Shown here: positions 54,749 through 63,767 of the stretch, in pieces
How positions within the stretch are numbered: position 1 is the stretch's first letter
Layout: every line of letters begins with the position of its first letter
Assembly: GCF_900497695.1 (NCBI RefSeq)
Contig: NZ_UIDD01000010.1
Coordinates: forward strand, 186,001-250,000
Direction: 5' to 3'
Length of the DNA stretch: 64,000 bases
From: Pseudomonas wadenswilerensis
GTDB lineage: Bacteria > Pseudomonadota > Gammaproteobacteria > Pseudomonadales > Pseudomonadaceae
Position numbers and translations under genes: made by a program
The notes under the pieces: generated by a model
The model's database searches: none
Seen by the model: only the letters and a program-made list of their open reading frames with translations
Told to the model about the DNA's origin: nothing

Positions 54749-56212
54749 ATGAAACGTTACCTGTACCTGTGGCACCGCTGGCTGGGCATCGGGCTGTGCC
54801 TGTTCATGGCCCTGTGGTTCTTTTCGGGGATGGTCATGCTCTATGTCGGCTACCCCAAGCTGACCCCGCGCGAGCACTTCGCTCACCTGCCGCAGTTGCG
54901 CCTGCAGGATTGCTGCGTCGACCTCGGCACTGCCCTGCGCAGCGCCGATGCCGAGCGCAACCCGGCAAGCATCCGCCTGATCATGGTGGCCGGCACGCCG
55001 CGCTACCTGTTCGGCTATCCGGGTCACGCCAGCGTGGCGGTGGATGCCCGCACGGGCCAGCGCCTGCAACCGATCGACCGCGACCAGGCGCTGGCCAGTG
55101 CTCGTCAGTACGACCCGGGGGCAAAGGCCAGCTATCGCGGCGCAGTGAGTGAGGACCTGTGGAGCCACTCGCGCGCCCTGGACGCCGAGCGGCCGTTACA
55201 GCGGGTCCAGCTCGACGATGGCGAGCGTACCCTGCTGTACATCTCCGGCCATACCGGTGAAGTGGTGCGCGATGCCAGCGCCCTGGAGCGCGGCTGGAAC
55301 CTGGTCGGCGCCTGGCTGCACTGGCTGTACCCGTTGCGTGGCATTGGCGCGGACGGCCTGTGGAGCAACCTGGTGATCTACCTGTCGCTGGCCGGCACGC
55401 TGATGGCGCTGCTCGGCGCGGTGATCGGCATCCTCCGTTGGCGTCTGCGCCAGCCCTACCGCAGTGGCTCGCGCTCGCCCTACCGCGGGTTTGCCCGCTG
55501 GCACCATATCGGTGGCTTGCTGTTCGGCGTGCTGGCGATCACCTGGATCTTCAGTGGCTTGATGTCGATGAACCCGTGGCGGCTGTTCAGCAGTTCAGCG
55601 CCCTTGAACGTTGCGGCCTATCAAGGCGGGCCTTTGACCGCGGCGGCTTTCCCGCTCTCGGCCAACGAGGCGCTGGCGCGGTTTGGCCAGCAAGGCTTCA
55701 AGGCCCGTGAACTTGAGTGGCGCTTGATCGGCGGTGCGGGCTATCTGGTCGGCCATGAGGGTGCTGGCCGAACCCGGGTGCTGTCGATGGCCGACGGGCA
55801 GGTACTCGAGCGCCTGCCACGGGACGTACTGGAGCGTGCAGCGCAAGCGATTTTGCCTCAGGGCCAGATGCACAGCGAGCAGCTAGAAACCTACGACTTC
55901 TACTACTACGCCAGGGCCGAGCACAGCATGCTCGGCCACCTGGAAAAGCGTTTGCCGGTGTTGCGCGTACGCTTTGAAGACCCGCAGCAGAGCTGGCTGC
56001 ACCTGGACCTGTACACCGGCGAGATGCTGGGCGTGCTGGACCAGCCCCGGCGCGTGTCGCGCTGGTTGTTCTCATTGCTGCACAGCTGGGACTGGTTGCC
56101 ATTGCTGCAACAGCGGCCGCTGTGGGATGCCTGGATGATCCTGTTCAGCCTGGGCGGGCTGGTGCTGAGTGTCAGTGGTGTGGTGCTCGGCTGGCGACGG
56201 TTAGCCAAGTAG
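54749..56212 (+). CDS. PepSY-domain inner-membrane protein
   Basis: A 487-residue protein with four membrane segments, the first near the N-terminus (LWHRWLGIGLCLFMALWFFSGMVML) and the last near the C-terminus (DAWMILFSLGGLVLSVSGVVLGW). Between them are PepSY-like periplasmic regions and the motif FARWHHIGGLLFGVLAITWIFSGLMSM. The histidines at helix ends (HRW, RWHH, LHSWDWLP) suggest haem binding, as in ferric-siderophore reductases of the FsrB/PiuB type. Stop codon TAG at 56210-56212 lies inside a REP arm. Confidence 0.88.
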   Translation: MKRYLYLWHRWLGIGLCLFMALWFFSGMVMLYVGYPKLTPREHFAHLPQLRLQDCCVDLGTALRSADAERNPASIRLIMVAGTPRYLFGYPGHASVAVDARTGQRLQPIDRDQALASARQYDPGAKASYRGAVSEDLWSHSRALDAERPLQRVQLDDGERTLLYISGHTGEVVRDASALERGWNLVGAWLHWLYPLRGIGADGLWSNLVIYLSLAGTLMALLGAVIGILRWRLRQPYRSGSRSPYRGFARWHHIGGLLFGVLAITWIFSGLMSMNPWRLFSSSAPLNVAAYQGGPLTAAAFPLSANEALARFGQQGFKARELEWRLIGGAGYLVGHEGAGRTRVLSMADGQVLERLPRDVLERAAQAILPQGQMHSEQLETYDFYYYARAEHSMLGHLEKRLPVLRVRFEDPQQSWLHLDLYTGEMLGVLDQPRRVSRWLFSLLHSWDWLPLLQQRPLWDAWMILFSLGGLVLSVSGVVLGWRRLAK

Positions 56213-56278
56213 GAGCGGGCTTGCCCCGCGATGCGCGATGGCTGACAGAATGCTATCGCGGGGCAAGCCCGCGTCTAC
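56209..56278. repeat. REP inverted pair spanning two convergent stop codons
   Basis: GTAGGAGCGGGCTTGCCCCG (from 56209) and its complement (to 56278) flank a short loop. The TAG in each arm is the stop codon of the gene on that side (PepSY protein on plus, methyltransferase on minus). Confidence 0.85.
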
Positions 56279-57204
56279 ACAAGGTCCCTGAATACCAGGG
56301 CCTTGAGCCCGCCCGCCGGATCGCTGTCGGGGAATTCCGGCGGGTTGCCCAGGCGTTCGACGAAGGCCAGCCCCGGCGCTTCTGCGGCCATGCCTTCGAT
56401 GAGAAAGTCCGGGCCGATCGCCGGGTCGTTAACGCAGGCCAGCACCGTGCCGCCGTCGTTCAACAGCTCCGGCAGGCGCCGCAGGATCTTGCGGTAATCC
56501 TGGGTCAGGACGAAGCTGCCTTTCTGGAAGGTCGGCGGGTCGATGATGATCAGGTCATAGGGCCCGGACTTGCGCACCTTGCCCCACGACTTGAACAGCT
56601 CATGACCAAGAAAACTCACCTTGCCCAGGTCATGGCCGTTATGCCGATGGTTGTCGCGCCCACGGCTCAGCGCTGAACGCGCCATGTCCAGATTCACCAC
56701 CTGCTCGGCGCCACCGGCAATCGCCGCCAGCGAAAACCCGCAGGTATAGGCGAACAGGTTGAGCACACGCTTGCCCGCCGCCTGCTCGCGTACCCAGCGC
56801 CGGCCATAACGCATGTCGAGGAACAAACCGGTGTTCTGCTTCAGGCCCAGGTCCAGCTGATAACGCAGGCCGTCCTCATCGATCAGCCAGTGCTCGCTGG
56901 GCGTACCCAGCAACCATTGGCCGGGGCTGTCCGGCAGGTAGCGGTGCTGGATCAGGATCGCCTGGCCGCTCCAGCACGGCGCTTCGGCCAGGGCCAGGAG
57001 CATCTGCTCCAGCGCCGGCAACTGGCCTTCGGGCGGCTCGCGAAACAGCGACACCAGCAGCACACCCTGCAGCCAGTCCACGGTGATCTGCTCCAACCCC
57101 GGCCAGCAGCGCCCGCGGCCATGGAACAGGCGGCGGGTTTCGCCCGGCGCCGGGTCAAGGGCGGCGAGCAGGTGCTGCTGGAGGGTATCGATCACGGAAG
57201 TCAT
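56275..57204 (-). CDS. Class I SAM-dependent methyltransferase (RlmI/RlmK-like)
   Basis: A 309-residue cytosolic enzyme. The SAM-binding fold is clear: NTGLFLDMRYGRRWV, VLNLFAYTCGFSLAAIAGGAEQVVNLDMA (motif I), and IIIDPPTFQKGSF with the DPP catalytic motif of rRNA base methyltransferases. These features resemble the C-terminal parts of RlmI/RlmKL, so an rRNA target is probable but unproved. ATG 57204 chosen; the frame extends 10 codons further. The stop codon lies within a REP arm. Confidence 0.88.
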   Translation of the reverse strand: MTSVIDTLQQHLLAALDPAPGETRRLFHGRGRCWPGLEQITVDWLQGVLLVSLFREPPEGQLPALEQMLLALAEAPCWSGQAILIQHRYLPDSPGQWLLGTPSEHWLIDEDGLRYQLDLGLKQNTGLFLDMRYGRRWVREQAAGKRVLNLFAYTCGFSLAAIAGGAEQVVNLDMARSALSRGRDNHRHNGHDLGKVSFLGHELFKSWGKVRKSGPYDLIIIDPPTFQKGSFVLTQDYRKILRRLPELLNDGGTVLACVNDPAIGPDFLIEGMAAEAPGLAFVERLGNPPEFPDSDPAGGLKALVFRDLV

Positions 57205-57374
57205 GGGCACAATCAGTTGGCTAAAGGCGCCCATTCTACCTTGCCCGGCCCGTGCTGGCAGGCCGTTCGGCCATCGATGAAGGGGATGGGAGGATTAGCT
57301 GCACTTTTGTCGCTTTTTTCTCCCCCAGCCGCTGTGGATAGTGCCTCCATCCCCTCTGCTATCGGGTCACTACC

Positions 57375-58031
57375 ATGTCCTCCTTGAAAGTCGAATTTTT
57401 CCACGATGTCGTCTGCGGCTGGTGCTTCGTCCTCGCCCCGCGGCTCAAGCAGCTGCAAGCCGAACTCGACCTGGATATCCAGCACCGCAGTTTCATTCTG
57501 CAAACCAGCCGTGAGGCGATGATCGAGCGCTTCGGCTCGATGCCCCAGGCCAAGGACACCATCCTCGGCCACTGGCAAGCCTGCGCCCGCGCCGAGGATG
57601 AAAAACGCATCAACATCGAAGGCATGCGCCAGCAACCGTTCGAATACCCCAACGGCCTGCTCGCCGCCCGCGCCTGCCAGACCGCCAATGCGCTGGGGGG
57701 CAATGCCGCTCACGAGCAGATGTTCGATCGCCTGCAACTGGCGCACCTGGTGCAAAGCCGCAACATCGGCGACAAGGCCACGGTACTGGCGATTGCCGCC
57801 GAAGCCGGCTTTGACCCGCAGGCCTTCGAGCACGCCTTCGAGCATGACGCTCCGGCCCTGCTCGAACAGGACCTGCGCCTGGGCCGCCACCTGGGCATCA
57901 GCTCGGTGCCGTCGCTGGTGATTGCCGATCGGTACCTGATCCCAGGCGCCCTGGGGCTTGAGCAACTGCGCCAGTCACTGAACAACATTCGTCAGGAACT
58001 GGCGGCCAAGCCAGAAGGAGCGGTGCAATGA
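57375..58031 (+). CDS. DsbA family oxidoreductase (FrnE-like)
   Basis: A 218-residue thioredoxin-fold protein with the redox pair C14-G-W-C17 in VEFFHDVVCGWCF, an inserted helical domain, and the cis-Pro loop GISSVPSLVIADRYLIPGA. There is no signal peptide, which points to the cytoplasmic FrnE/2-hydroxychromene-isomerase-like branch rather than periplasmic DsbA. Substrate unknown. Its stop overlaps the start of the RND adaptor gene by 4 bases (ATGA), so the products are probably made together. Confidence 0.9.
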   Translation: MSSLKVEFFHDVVCGWCFVLAPRLKQLQAELDLDIQHRSFILQTSREAMIERFGSMPQAKDTILGHWQACARAEDEKRINIEGMRQQPFEYPNGLLAARACQTANALGGNAAHEQMFDRLQLAHLVQSRNIGDKATVLAIAAEAGFDPQAFEHAFEHDAPALLEQDLRLGRHLGISSVPSLVIADRYLIPGALGLEQLRQSLNNIRQELAAKPEGAVQ

Positions 58032-59143
58032 AAGCGCGCTACTGGGTAGGTTCAGGCAGCGCCGTCGCGGCATTGGCGGCAGCCTTCATGGTCTGGTCGC
58101 CAAACGGCGTCAGCGACACCAGCGCACCGGCACCGACCGCGGCGCCAGCTACCCCGGTGGCCGTGGCCAATGTGCAGTCGGGGCCGATGCCGGTGGTGCT
58201 GTCCAGCGTCGGCACCCTGGCCGCGGTGCAACAGGTGCAGGTATCGCCGGAAGTCGGCGGACGCATCGTCGAACTCAATTTCACCGCCGGCAAGGCCGTC
58301 AGCGCCAACCAGGTGCTGCTCAAGCTCAACGACGGCCCGGAGCAAGGCGACCTGGCCAAGCTCCAGGCCCAGGCCAAGAACGCCAAGCTGGCCCTGGAGC
58401 GCACGCGCAAGGTGTTGCTGCTGGCCTCGACCCAGTCGCAACTGGACCAGGCCCAGGCCAACTACGATCAAGTCCGTGGCGAGATCGCCCGGGTCCAGGC
58501 GGTGATCAACCAGAAGACCATCCGCGCGCCGTTCGCCGGCGTGCTGGGGATCCGCAAGGTCGACCTGGGCCAGTACATCAGCCCCGGCGACAGCGTGGTG
58601 ACCCTGACCCAGCTGTCGCGCCTGTACGTGAACTTCTCGCTGCCGGAACAGGCCGCCGCCCAGTTGCAACCCGGGCAGCTGATCAACCTCAAGGTCGACG
58701 CCTGGCCGCAGCGCCCGTTCCAGGCCACGGTCACCACCCTGGAGCCGCAGATCGACCCCGGCGCCCGTTCGATGCAGGTCCAGGCGACCCTGGACAACCC
58801 CGAACTGCTGCTCAAGCCGGGCATGTTCGCCAACGTCAGCGTCGAGCTGCCGAGCCTGGCCGATGTGCTCAGCGTTCCGGAAACCGCGATCAGCTACAAC
58901 GCCTACGGCAACTCGCTGTTCGTCCTGCGCGAGAACAACGGCCAGCTGAATGTCGAGCAGGTCTTCGTCAAGCTCGGCGCGCGGCGCAATGACCGGGTGG
59001 TGGTACTCGATGCGATCAATGCCAACGACCGGGTGGTGGTCTCCGGGCAGATCCGCCTGAGCAACGGCATGCCAGTGCGCCTGACCCAGGATGCCATGGC
59101 CGCCAGCGACCTGAAGAAACCCGACGTGGCCCAGCAACTGTAA
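58028..59143 (+). CDS. RND efflux periplasmic adaptor (membrane fusion protein)
   Basis: A 371-residue adaptor linking the RND pump to the outer-membrane channel. N-terminal anchor (WVGSGSAVAALAAAFMVWSP), no lipobox. Barrel-sandwich/lipoyl halves are seen in QVSPEVGGRIVELNFTAGKAV and RAPFAGVLGIRKVDLGQYISPGD. A coiled-coil hairpin joins them (LAKLQAQAKNAKLALERTRKVLL), followed by a beta-barrel domain (DAWPQRPFQATVTTLEPQID). It resembles MexH of P. aeruginosa. 45 bases separate it from the pump gene. Confidence 0.93.
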   Translation: MKARYWVGSGSAVAALAAAFMVWSPNGVSDTSAPAPTAAPATPVAVANVQSGPMPVVLSSVGTLAAVQQVQVSPEVGGRIVELNFTAGKAVSANQVLLKLNDGPEQGDLAKLQAQAKNAKLALERTRKVLLLASTQSQLDQAQANYDQVRGEIARVQAVINQKTIRAPFAGVLGIRKVDLGQYISPGDSVVTLTQLSRLYVNFSLPEQAAAQLQPGQLINLKVDAWPQRPFQATVTTLEPQIDPGARSMQVQATLDNPELLLKPGMFANVSVELPSLADVLSVPETAISYNAYGNSLFVLRENNGQLNVEQVFVKLGARRNDRVVVLDAINANDRVVVSGQIRLSNGMPVRLTQDAMAASDLKKPDVAQQL

Positions 59144-59188
59144 CGCCGACCTGCGCCTTGCGTGCCTTTGAAAGGGACTTGTTCCGCT

Positions 59189-62100
59189 ATGAAATTCACT
59201 GACCTGTTCATCCGTCGGCCAGTGCTGACGCTGGTCGTCTGTTCGATGATCGTCATGCTCGGCCTGCTGGCCTTGCTGAACCTGCCGATCCGCCAGTACC
59301 CGCAGCTGGAAAGCGCGACCATCACCGTCACTACCGAATACCCGGGGGCCCGCTCCTCCTTGATGCAGGGCTTCGTCACCCAGCCCATCGCCCAGGCGGT
59401 CGCCTCGGTGGACGGCGTCGACTACCTGAGTTCGACCTCGACCCAGGGCAAGAGCGTGATCAGCATCCGCCTCAAGCTCAACGCCGATTCGAACAAGGCG
59501 CTCACCGAGATCATGGCCGCGGTCAACCAGGTGAAGTACCGCCTGCCCGAAGGCGCCTATGACTCGGTGATTGCCAAGTCCTCGGGGGAAGGCACGGCGG
59601 TGATCTATGTCGGCTTCTCGAGCAAGGAGATCGGCCTGCCGGCCATCACCGACTATATCTCGCGGGTGGTGCAACCGCTGTTCGCCTCGGTGGACGGCGT
59701 CGCCGAAGCGCAGATCCTCGGCGGGCAGAAACTGGCCATGCGCCTGTGGCTGGACCCGGCGCGCATGGCGGCGCGCAACATCTCTGCCAGCGATGTCGCC
59801 GAAGCGATCCGCAACAATAACTTCCAGGCCGCCCCAGGCCAGACCAAGGGCCAGTACGTCTCGGCCAACATCAACGTCAACACCGACCTGACCAGCGTCG
59901 AGCAGTTCCGCCAGATGGTGGTCAAGACCCAGGGCGACACCCTGATCCGCCTCAGCGATATCGGCACCGCCGAGCTGGGCGCCACGTCCTTTGACACCAG
60001 CGGCATCATGGACGGTGAACCGAGCGTGTTCATCGGCCTGCACCCGACCCCTACCGGCAACCCGCTGACCATCGTCCAGGGGGTCAAGGACCTGATGCCG
60101 CAAGTTCGCGAAAACATGCCGCCGGGCATGACCGCGAACATCGTCTTCGAGGTGGCGCGCTTCATCCAGGCGTCGATCGACGAAGTGCTCAAGACCCTGG
60201 TCGAAGCGGTGATCATCGTCGCCGTGGTGATCTTCCTGTTCCTCGGTTCGCTGCGCACCGTGCTGATCCCGCTGGTGACCATTCCGCTGTCGCTGATCGG
60301 TGCGGCGGCGATCATGAGCCTGTTCGGTTTCAGCATCAACCTGCTGACCCTGCTGGCCATGGTCCTGGCCATCGGCCTGGTGGTCGACGATGCGATCGTG
60401 GTGGTGGAGAACGTCCACCGCCATATCGAGTCGGGCAAGTCGCCGCTGCATGCGGCGCTGGTCGGCGCCCGGGAAATCGCCGGGCCGGTGATTGCCATGA
60501 CCCTGACCCTGGCGGCGGTGTATGCACCGATCGGCCTGATGGGCGGGCTGACCGGGGCGCTGTTCAAGGAGTTCGCCTTTACCCTGGCCGGGGCGGTGGT
60601 GGTGTCCGGGGTGGTGGCCCTGACCCTGTCGCCGGTGATGAGCTCGTTCCTGCTCAGCCGCCAGGTCAACGAAGGGCCGATGGCCCGCGCCGCCGAACGG
60701 TTCTTCCACAGCCTGGGCAATAGCTACCGGCGCCTGCTGGACATCTCCCTGCACCATCGCAGCGTGACCCTGGTGGTGGCGGCGGCGGTGTTCATCAGCC
60801 TGCCGGTCCTGTACCTCGGCGCCCAGCGCGAACTGGCGCCGGTCGAAGACCAGGCCCAGGTGCTGGCCGTGGCCAAGGCGCCGCAATACGCCAACATCGA
60901 TTACACCGAAGTCTATGCCATGAAGATGGACCGCCTGTTCGCCAGCTTTCCGGAAACCGACATCACCTGGGTGGTCAATGGCAACGATGGCCCGCGCACC
61001 GCTTTCGGCGGCGCCAACCTCAGCGTCTGGGAAGAGCGTGAACGCAGCGCCGACGAACTTCAAGGCGAGATCCAGAAGGCGGTCGGTGAAATCGAGGGTG
61101 TCAGCATCTTCGCCTTCCAGCTGCCGTCGCTGCCAGGCTCCACCGGTGGCCTGCCGGTGCAGATGGTGATCCAGAGCTCCCAGGAACACCGGGTGGTATT
61201 CGAGGCGATGGAGAAGATCAAGCAGGCCGCCATGGCCAGCGGCCTGTTTGCCGTGGTCGACAGCGACCTGGACTTCAACAGCCCCTTGGTCAACATCACC
61301 ATCGACCGCAACAAGGCCAACGACCTGGGCATCAGCATGCAGGCCATCGGCGATGCCCTGGCGGTACTGGTGGGCGAGAACTACATCAACCGCTTCGCCC
61401 TCAACGGCCGTTCCTACGATGTGATTCCGCAGGTGCTGCGCAACCAGCGCATGTCCGCCGAGATGCTGGTCGGGCAATACGTCAAGGCAGCCAACGGCGC
61501 ACAGATCCCGCTGTCGACCCTGGTCAGTTTCGACATGTCGATCGAGGCCAACAAGCTGACCCAGTTCAACCAGCTCAACTCGGCCACCCTGCAGGCCGTG
61601 CCGGCGCCGGGGGTGAGCATCGGCGCTGCGGTGCAGTTCCTCAGCGCCCAGGCCGACAACCTGCCGGTGGGCTTCAGCCATGACTGGCTGTCCGACGCCC
61701 GCCAGTTCGTGCAGGAAGGCAGCGCCCTGGTGATCACCTTCATCTTCGCCATCCTGGTGATTTACCTGGTGCTGGCCGCGCAGTTCGAAAGCCTGCGCGA
61801 TCCGCTGGTGATCCTCATCAGCGTGCCGATGTCGATCTGCGGTGCGCTGATCCCGCTGTACCTGGGCTATGCCACGGTGAACATCTACACGCAGATCGGC
61901 CTGGTGACCCTGATCGGCCTGATCAGCAAGCACGGCATCCTCATGGTCGAGTTCGCCAACGAACTGCAACAGGCCGAACAGCTCGACCGCCGCAGCGCCA
62001 TCGAACGCGCCGCAGAGATCCGCCTGCGGCCGATCCTGATGACCACCGCGGCCATGGTCGTCGGCCTGGTACCGCTGCTGCTGGCCAGTGGCGCCGGCGC

Positions 62101-62269
62101 CCACAGCCGCTTCAGCCTGGGCCTGGTGATCGTGGTCGGGATGCTCATCGGCACCCTGTTCACCCTGTTCATCCTGCCGACCGTGTACTCCTTGCTGGCC
62201 AAGGACCACCGCGCCGCCAACCAGTCGCCACGCCACCAGGAACTGGCCGACGTGAGCGCCCTGGCCTGA
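59189..62269 (+). CDS. RND multidrug efflux permease (MexI-like)
   Basis: A 1026-residue inner-membrane proton/drug antiporter of the HAE1 family with 12 membrane helices. Start MKFTDLFIRRPVLTLVV, large periplasmic loops (QYPQLESATITVTTEYPGA, GGQKLAMRLWLDP), and the proton-relay aspartates in GLVVDDAIVVVENVHRHIE of TM4. C-terminal half: VLAAQFESLRDPLVILISVP and LIGLISKHGILMVEFANELQ. Closest described type by sequence feel is MexI; no mexG-like gene is present upstream. ATG 59189 chosen; an in-frame GTG lies 27 bases upstream. Confidence 0.95.
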   Translation: MKFTDLFIRRPVLTLVVCSMIVMLGLLALLNLPIRQYPQLESATITVTTEYPGARSSLMQGFVTQPIAQAVASVDGVDYLSSTSTQGKSVISIRLKLNADSNKALTEIMAAVNQVKYRLPEGAYDSVIAKSSGEGTAVIYVGFSSKEIGLPAITDYISRVVQPLFASVDGVAEAQILGGQKLAMRLWLDPARMAARNISASDVAEAIRNNNFQAAPGQTKGQYVSANINVNTDLTSVEQFRQMVVKTQGDTLIRLSDIGTAELGATSFDTSGIMDGEPSVFIGLHPTPTGNPLTIVQGVKDLMPQVRENMPPGMTANIVFEVARFIQASIDEVLKTLVEAVIIVAVVIFLFLGSLRTVLIPLVTIPLSLIGAAAIMSLFGFSINLLTLLAMVLAIGLVVDDAIVVVENVHRHIESGKSPLHAALVGAREIAGPVIAMTLTLAAVYAPIGLMGGLTGALFKEFAFTLAGAVVVSGVVALTLSPVMSSFLLSRQVNEGPMARAAERFFHSLGNSYRRLLDISLHHRSVTLVVAAAVFISLPVLYLGAQRELAPVEDQAQVLAVAKAPQYANIDYTEVYAMKMDRLFASFPETDITWVVNGNDGPRTAFGGANLSVWEERERSADELQGEIQKAVGEIEGVSIFAFQLPSLPGSTGGLPVQMVIQSSQEHRVVFEAMEKIKQAAMASGLFAVVDSDLDFNSPLVNITIDRNKANDLGISMQAIGDALAVLVGENYINRFALNGRSYDVIPQVLRNQRMSAEMLVGQYVKAANGAQIPLSTLVSFDMSIEANKLTQFNQLNSATLQAVPAPGVSIGAAVQFLSAQADNLPVGFSHDWLSDARQFVQEGSALVITFIFAILVIYLVLAAQFESLRDPLVILISVPMSICGALIPLYLGYATVNIYTQIGLVTLIGLISKHGILMVEFANELQQAEQLDRRSAIERAAEIRLRPILMTTAAMVVGLVPLLLASGAGAHSRFSLGLVIVVGMLIGTLFTLFILPTVYSLLAKDHRAANQSPRHQELADVSALA

Positions 62270-62376
62270 CTTCAACCGGGCACGGCCTGCGCCCTGCCCG
62301 CCTGTTTCCCTCCGCCATCCCCGGTGGCCCCCAAGGGCTGCTGCGGGACCGGCTTGGTAAAAAAAGAGAACCGCAC

Positions 62377-63750
62377 ATGTTTCGAAAGTCGATCCTGACC
62401 CTGCTGATCCTGGCGCCGCTGGCCCAGGCCGAAGAGGCTAACCGCAGCAGCCTGATGTCGGTGTACACCCAGGTGGTGGCACACAATAGTGAAATGGCCG
62501 CCGCCCGGGAGAACTACCTGGCGCGCCAGGAGGGCGTGCCCCAAGCCCGCGCCGAGTTGCTGCCACAGGTGGCCCTGGAAGCTGATGCCGGCAATCGCCG
62601 CAGCGACCGCCATAATGTCGAGGAACGCAGCGGCAGCCTCTATCGCCTGACCCTCAACCAGCCGCTGTTCGATGCCTCGCGCTGGTTCACCTTCAAGGCT
62701 GCGCAAGCCGAGAGCGAGCAGGCCGAGCTGGATTTCTCGGCATTCCAGCAGCAGTTGATCCTGCGCACCGCCGAGGCCTACTTCAACACCCTGCTGACCG
62801 AGGACAACCTGGCCGCGACCAAGGCCGAACTGCGCGCCTTCGAGCGCCAGTTGCGCCAGACCCGCCAGAGTTTCGATGCCGGCCTCTCCGACCAGAACGA
62901 CGTGCTCTCGGCCCAGGCCAGTTTCGACCGCGCCAACGCCAACCTGATCGACAGCCAGCGCCGCAGCGATGATGCCTACCAGGCCCTGATGCGCCTGACC
63001 GGGCAGGCGCAGCCGCCGCTGATCGGCATCCGCCACAGCCTGCCGGTGGTGGCGCCGGTGCCGAACCAGGTCGAGCCCTGGGTTGACCAGGCGCTGAGCC
63101 AGAACCTGCGCCTGCGCGCCAGCCAGTCGCAATTGAAGGTTGCCGAACAGACCCTGCGCAGCAGCAAGGCCGAACACCTGCCGACCCTAAACCTGGCGCT
63201 GGGCTATGCCGAAGGCGACAGCGACCTGATGGACAACCCCAGCCACTTTGGCCAGCGTGCGGGCAACCAGCGCGACAGTTCGGTGATGGTGCAGTTCAAG
63301 CTGCCGATTTTCAGCGGTGGCGGCACCAGCTCGCGAGTGCGCCAGGCCAGCCATCGCCTGGACCAGAGCGAATACGACCAGACCAGCCTGCAGCGGGAAG
63401 TGGTGGAGCGTTCGCGCAACGCCTTTCGTGCGGTCAACAGTGATGTCGAGCAGGTACGGGCGCGGCGCCAGACCATCATCTCCAGCCAGGGTTCGCTCAA
63501 GGCCACCGAAGCCGGTTACGAGGTGGGCAACCGCAACATCGTCGATATCCTCGATGCCCAGCGGGATCTGTACAACGCCGTGCGCGACTACAACATCGCC
63601 CGCTACGGCTACATCCTCAATGGCCTGCGCCTCAAGCTTGAGGCCGGCAGCCTCAACCCCGGCGACCTGCAGAGCCTGGCCCAGTTCCTCAAGCCCGACT
63701 ACGATCCGGACAAGGATTTCCTGCCCGCCGACCTGGCCCGCCAGGGCTGA
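62377..63750 (+). CDS. TolC family outer-membrane efflux channel
   Basis: A 457-residue outer-membrane protein with Sec signal peptide (cleavage after LAQA, about residue 18) and no lipobox cysteine. The TolC fold is clear: two repeats of long helices (YTQVVAHNSEMAAARENYLARQEGVPQARAELLPQVAL and DQALSQNLRLRASQSQLKVAEQTLR). NRNIVDILDAQRDLYNAVRDYNIARYGYILNGLRL is the typical C-terminal signature. Third gene of the RND set, 107 bases after the pump gene. It resembles the TolC/CyaE branch more than the lipoprotein OprM type. Confidence 0.93.
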   Translation: MFRKSILTLLILAPLAQAEEANRSSLMSVYTQVVAHNSEMAAARENYLARQEGVPQARAELLPQVALEADAGNRRSDRHNVEERSGSLYRLTLNQPLFDASRWFTFKAAQAESEQAELDFSAFQQQLILRTAEAYFNTLLTEDNLAATKAELRAFERQLRQTRQSFDAGLSDQNDVLSAQASFDRANANLIDSQRRSDDAYQALMRLTGQAQPPLIGIRHSLPVVAPVPNQVEPWVDQALSQNLRLRASQSQLKVAEQTLRSSKAEHLPTLNLALGYAEGDSDLMDNPSHFGQRAGNQRDSSVMVQFKLPIFSGGGTSSRVRQASHRLDQSEYDQTSLQREVVERSRNAFRAVNSDVEQVRARRQTIISSQGSLKATEAGYEVGNRNIVDILDAQRDLYNAVRDYNIARYGYILNGLRLKLEAGSLNPGDLQSLAQFLKPDYDPDKDFLPADLARQG

Positions 63751-63767
63751 ACCAGGCCGGCGCCGGT

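Noticed and set aside
58052..62275. A 1407-residue open frame on the minus strand
   Set aside because: Low-complexity His/Gly/Asp-rich translation antisense to the adaptor and RND pump genes; a by-product of GC-rich codon use.
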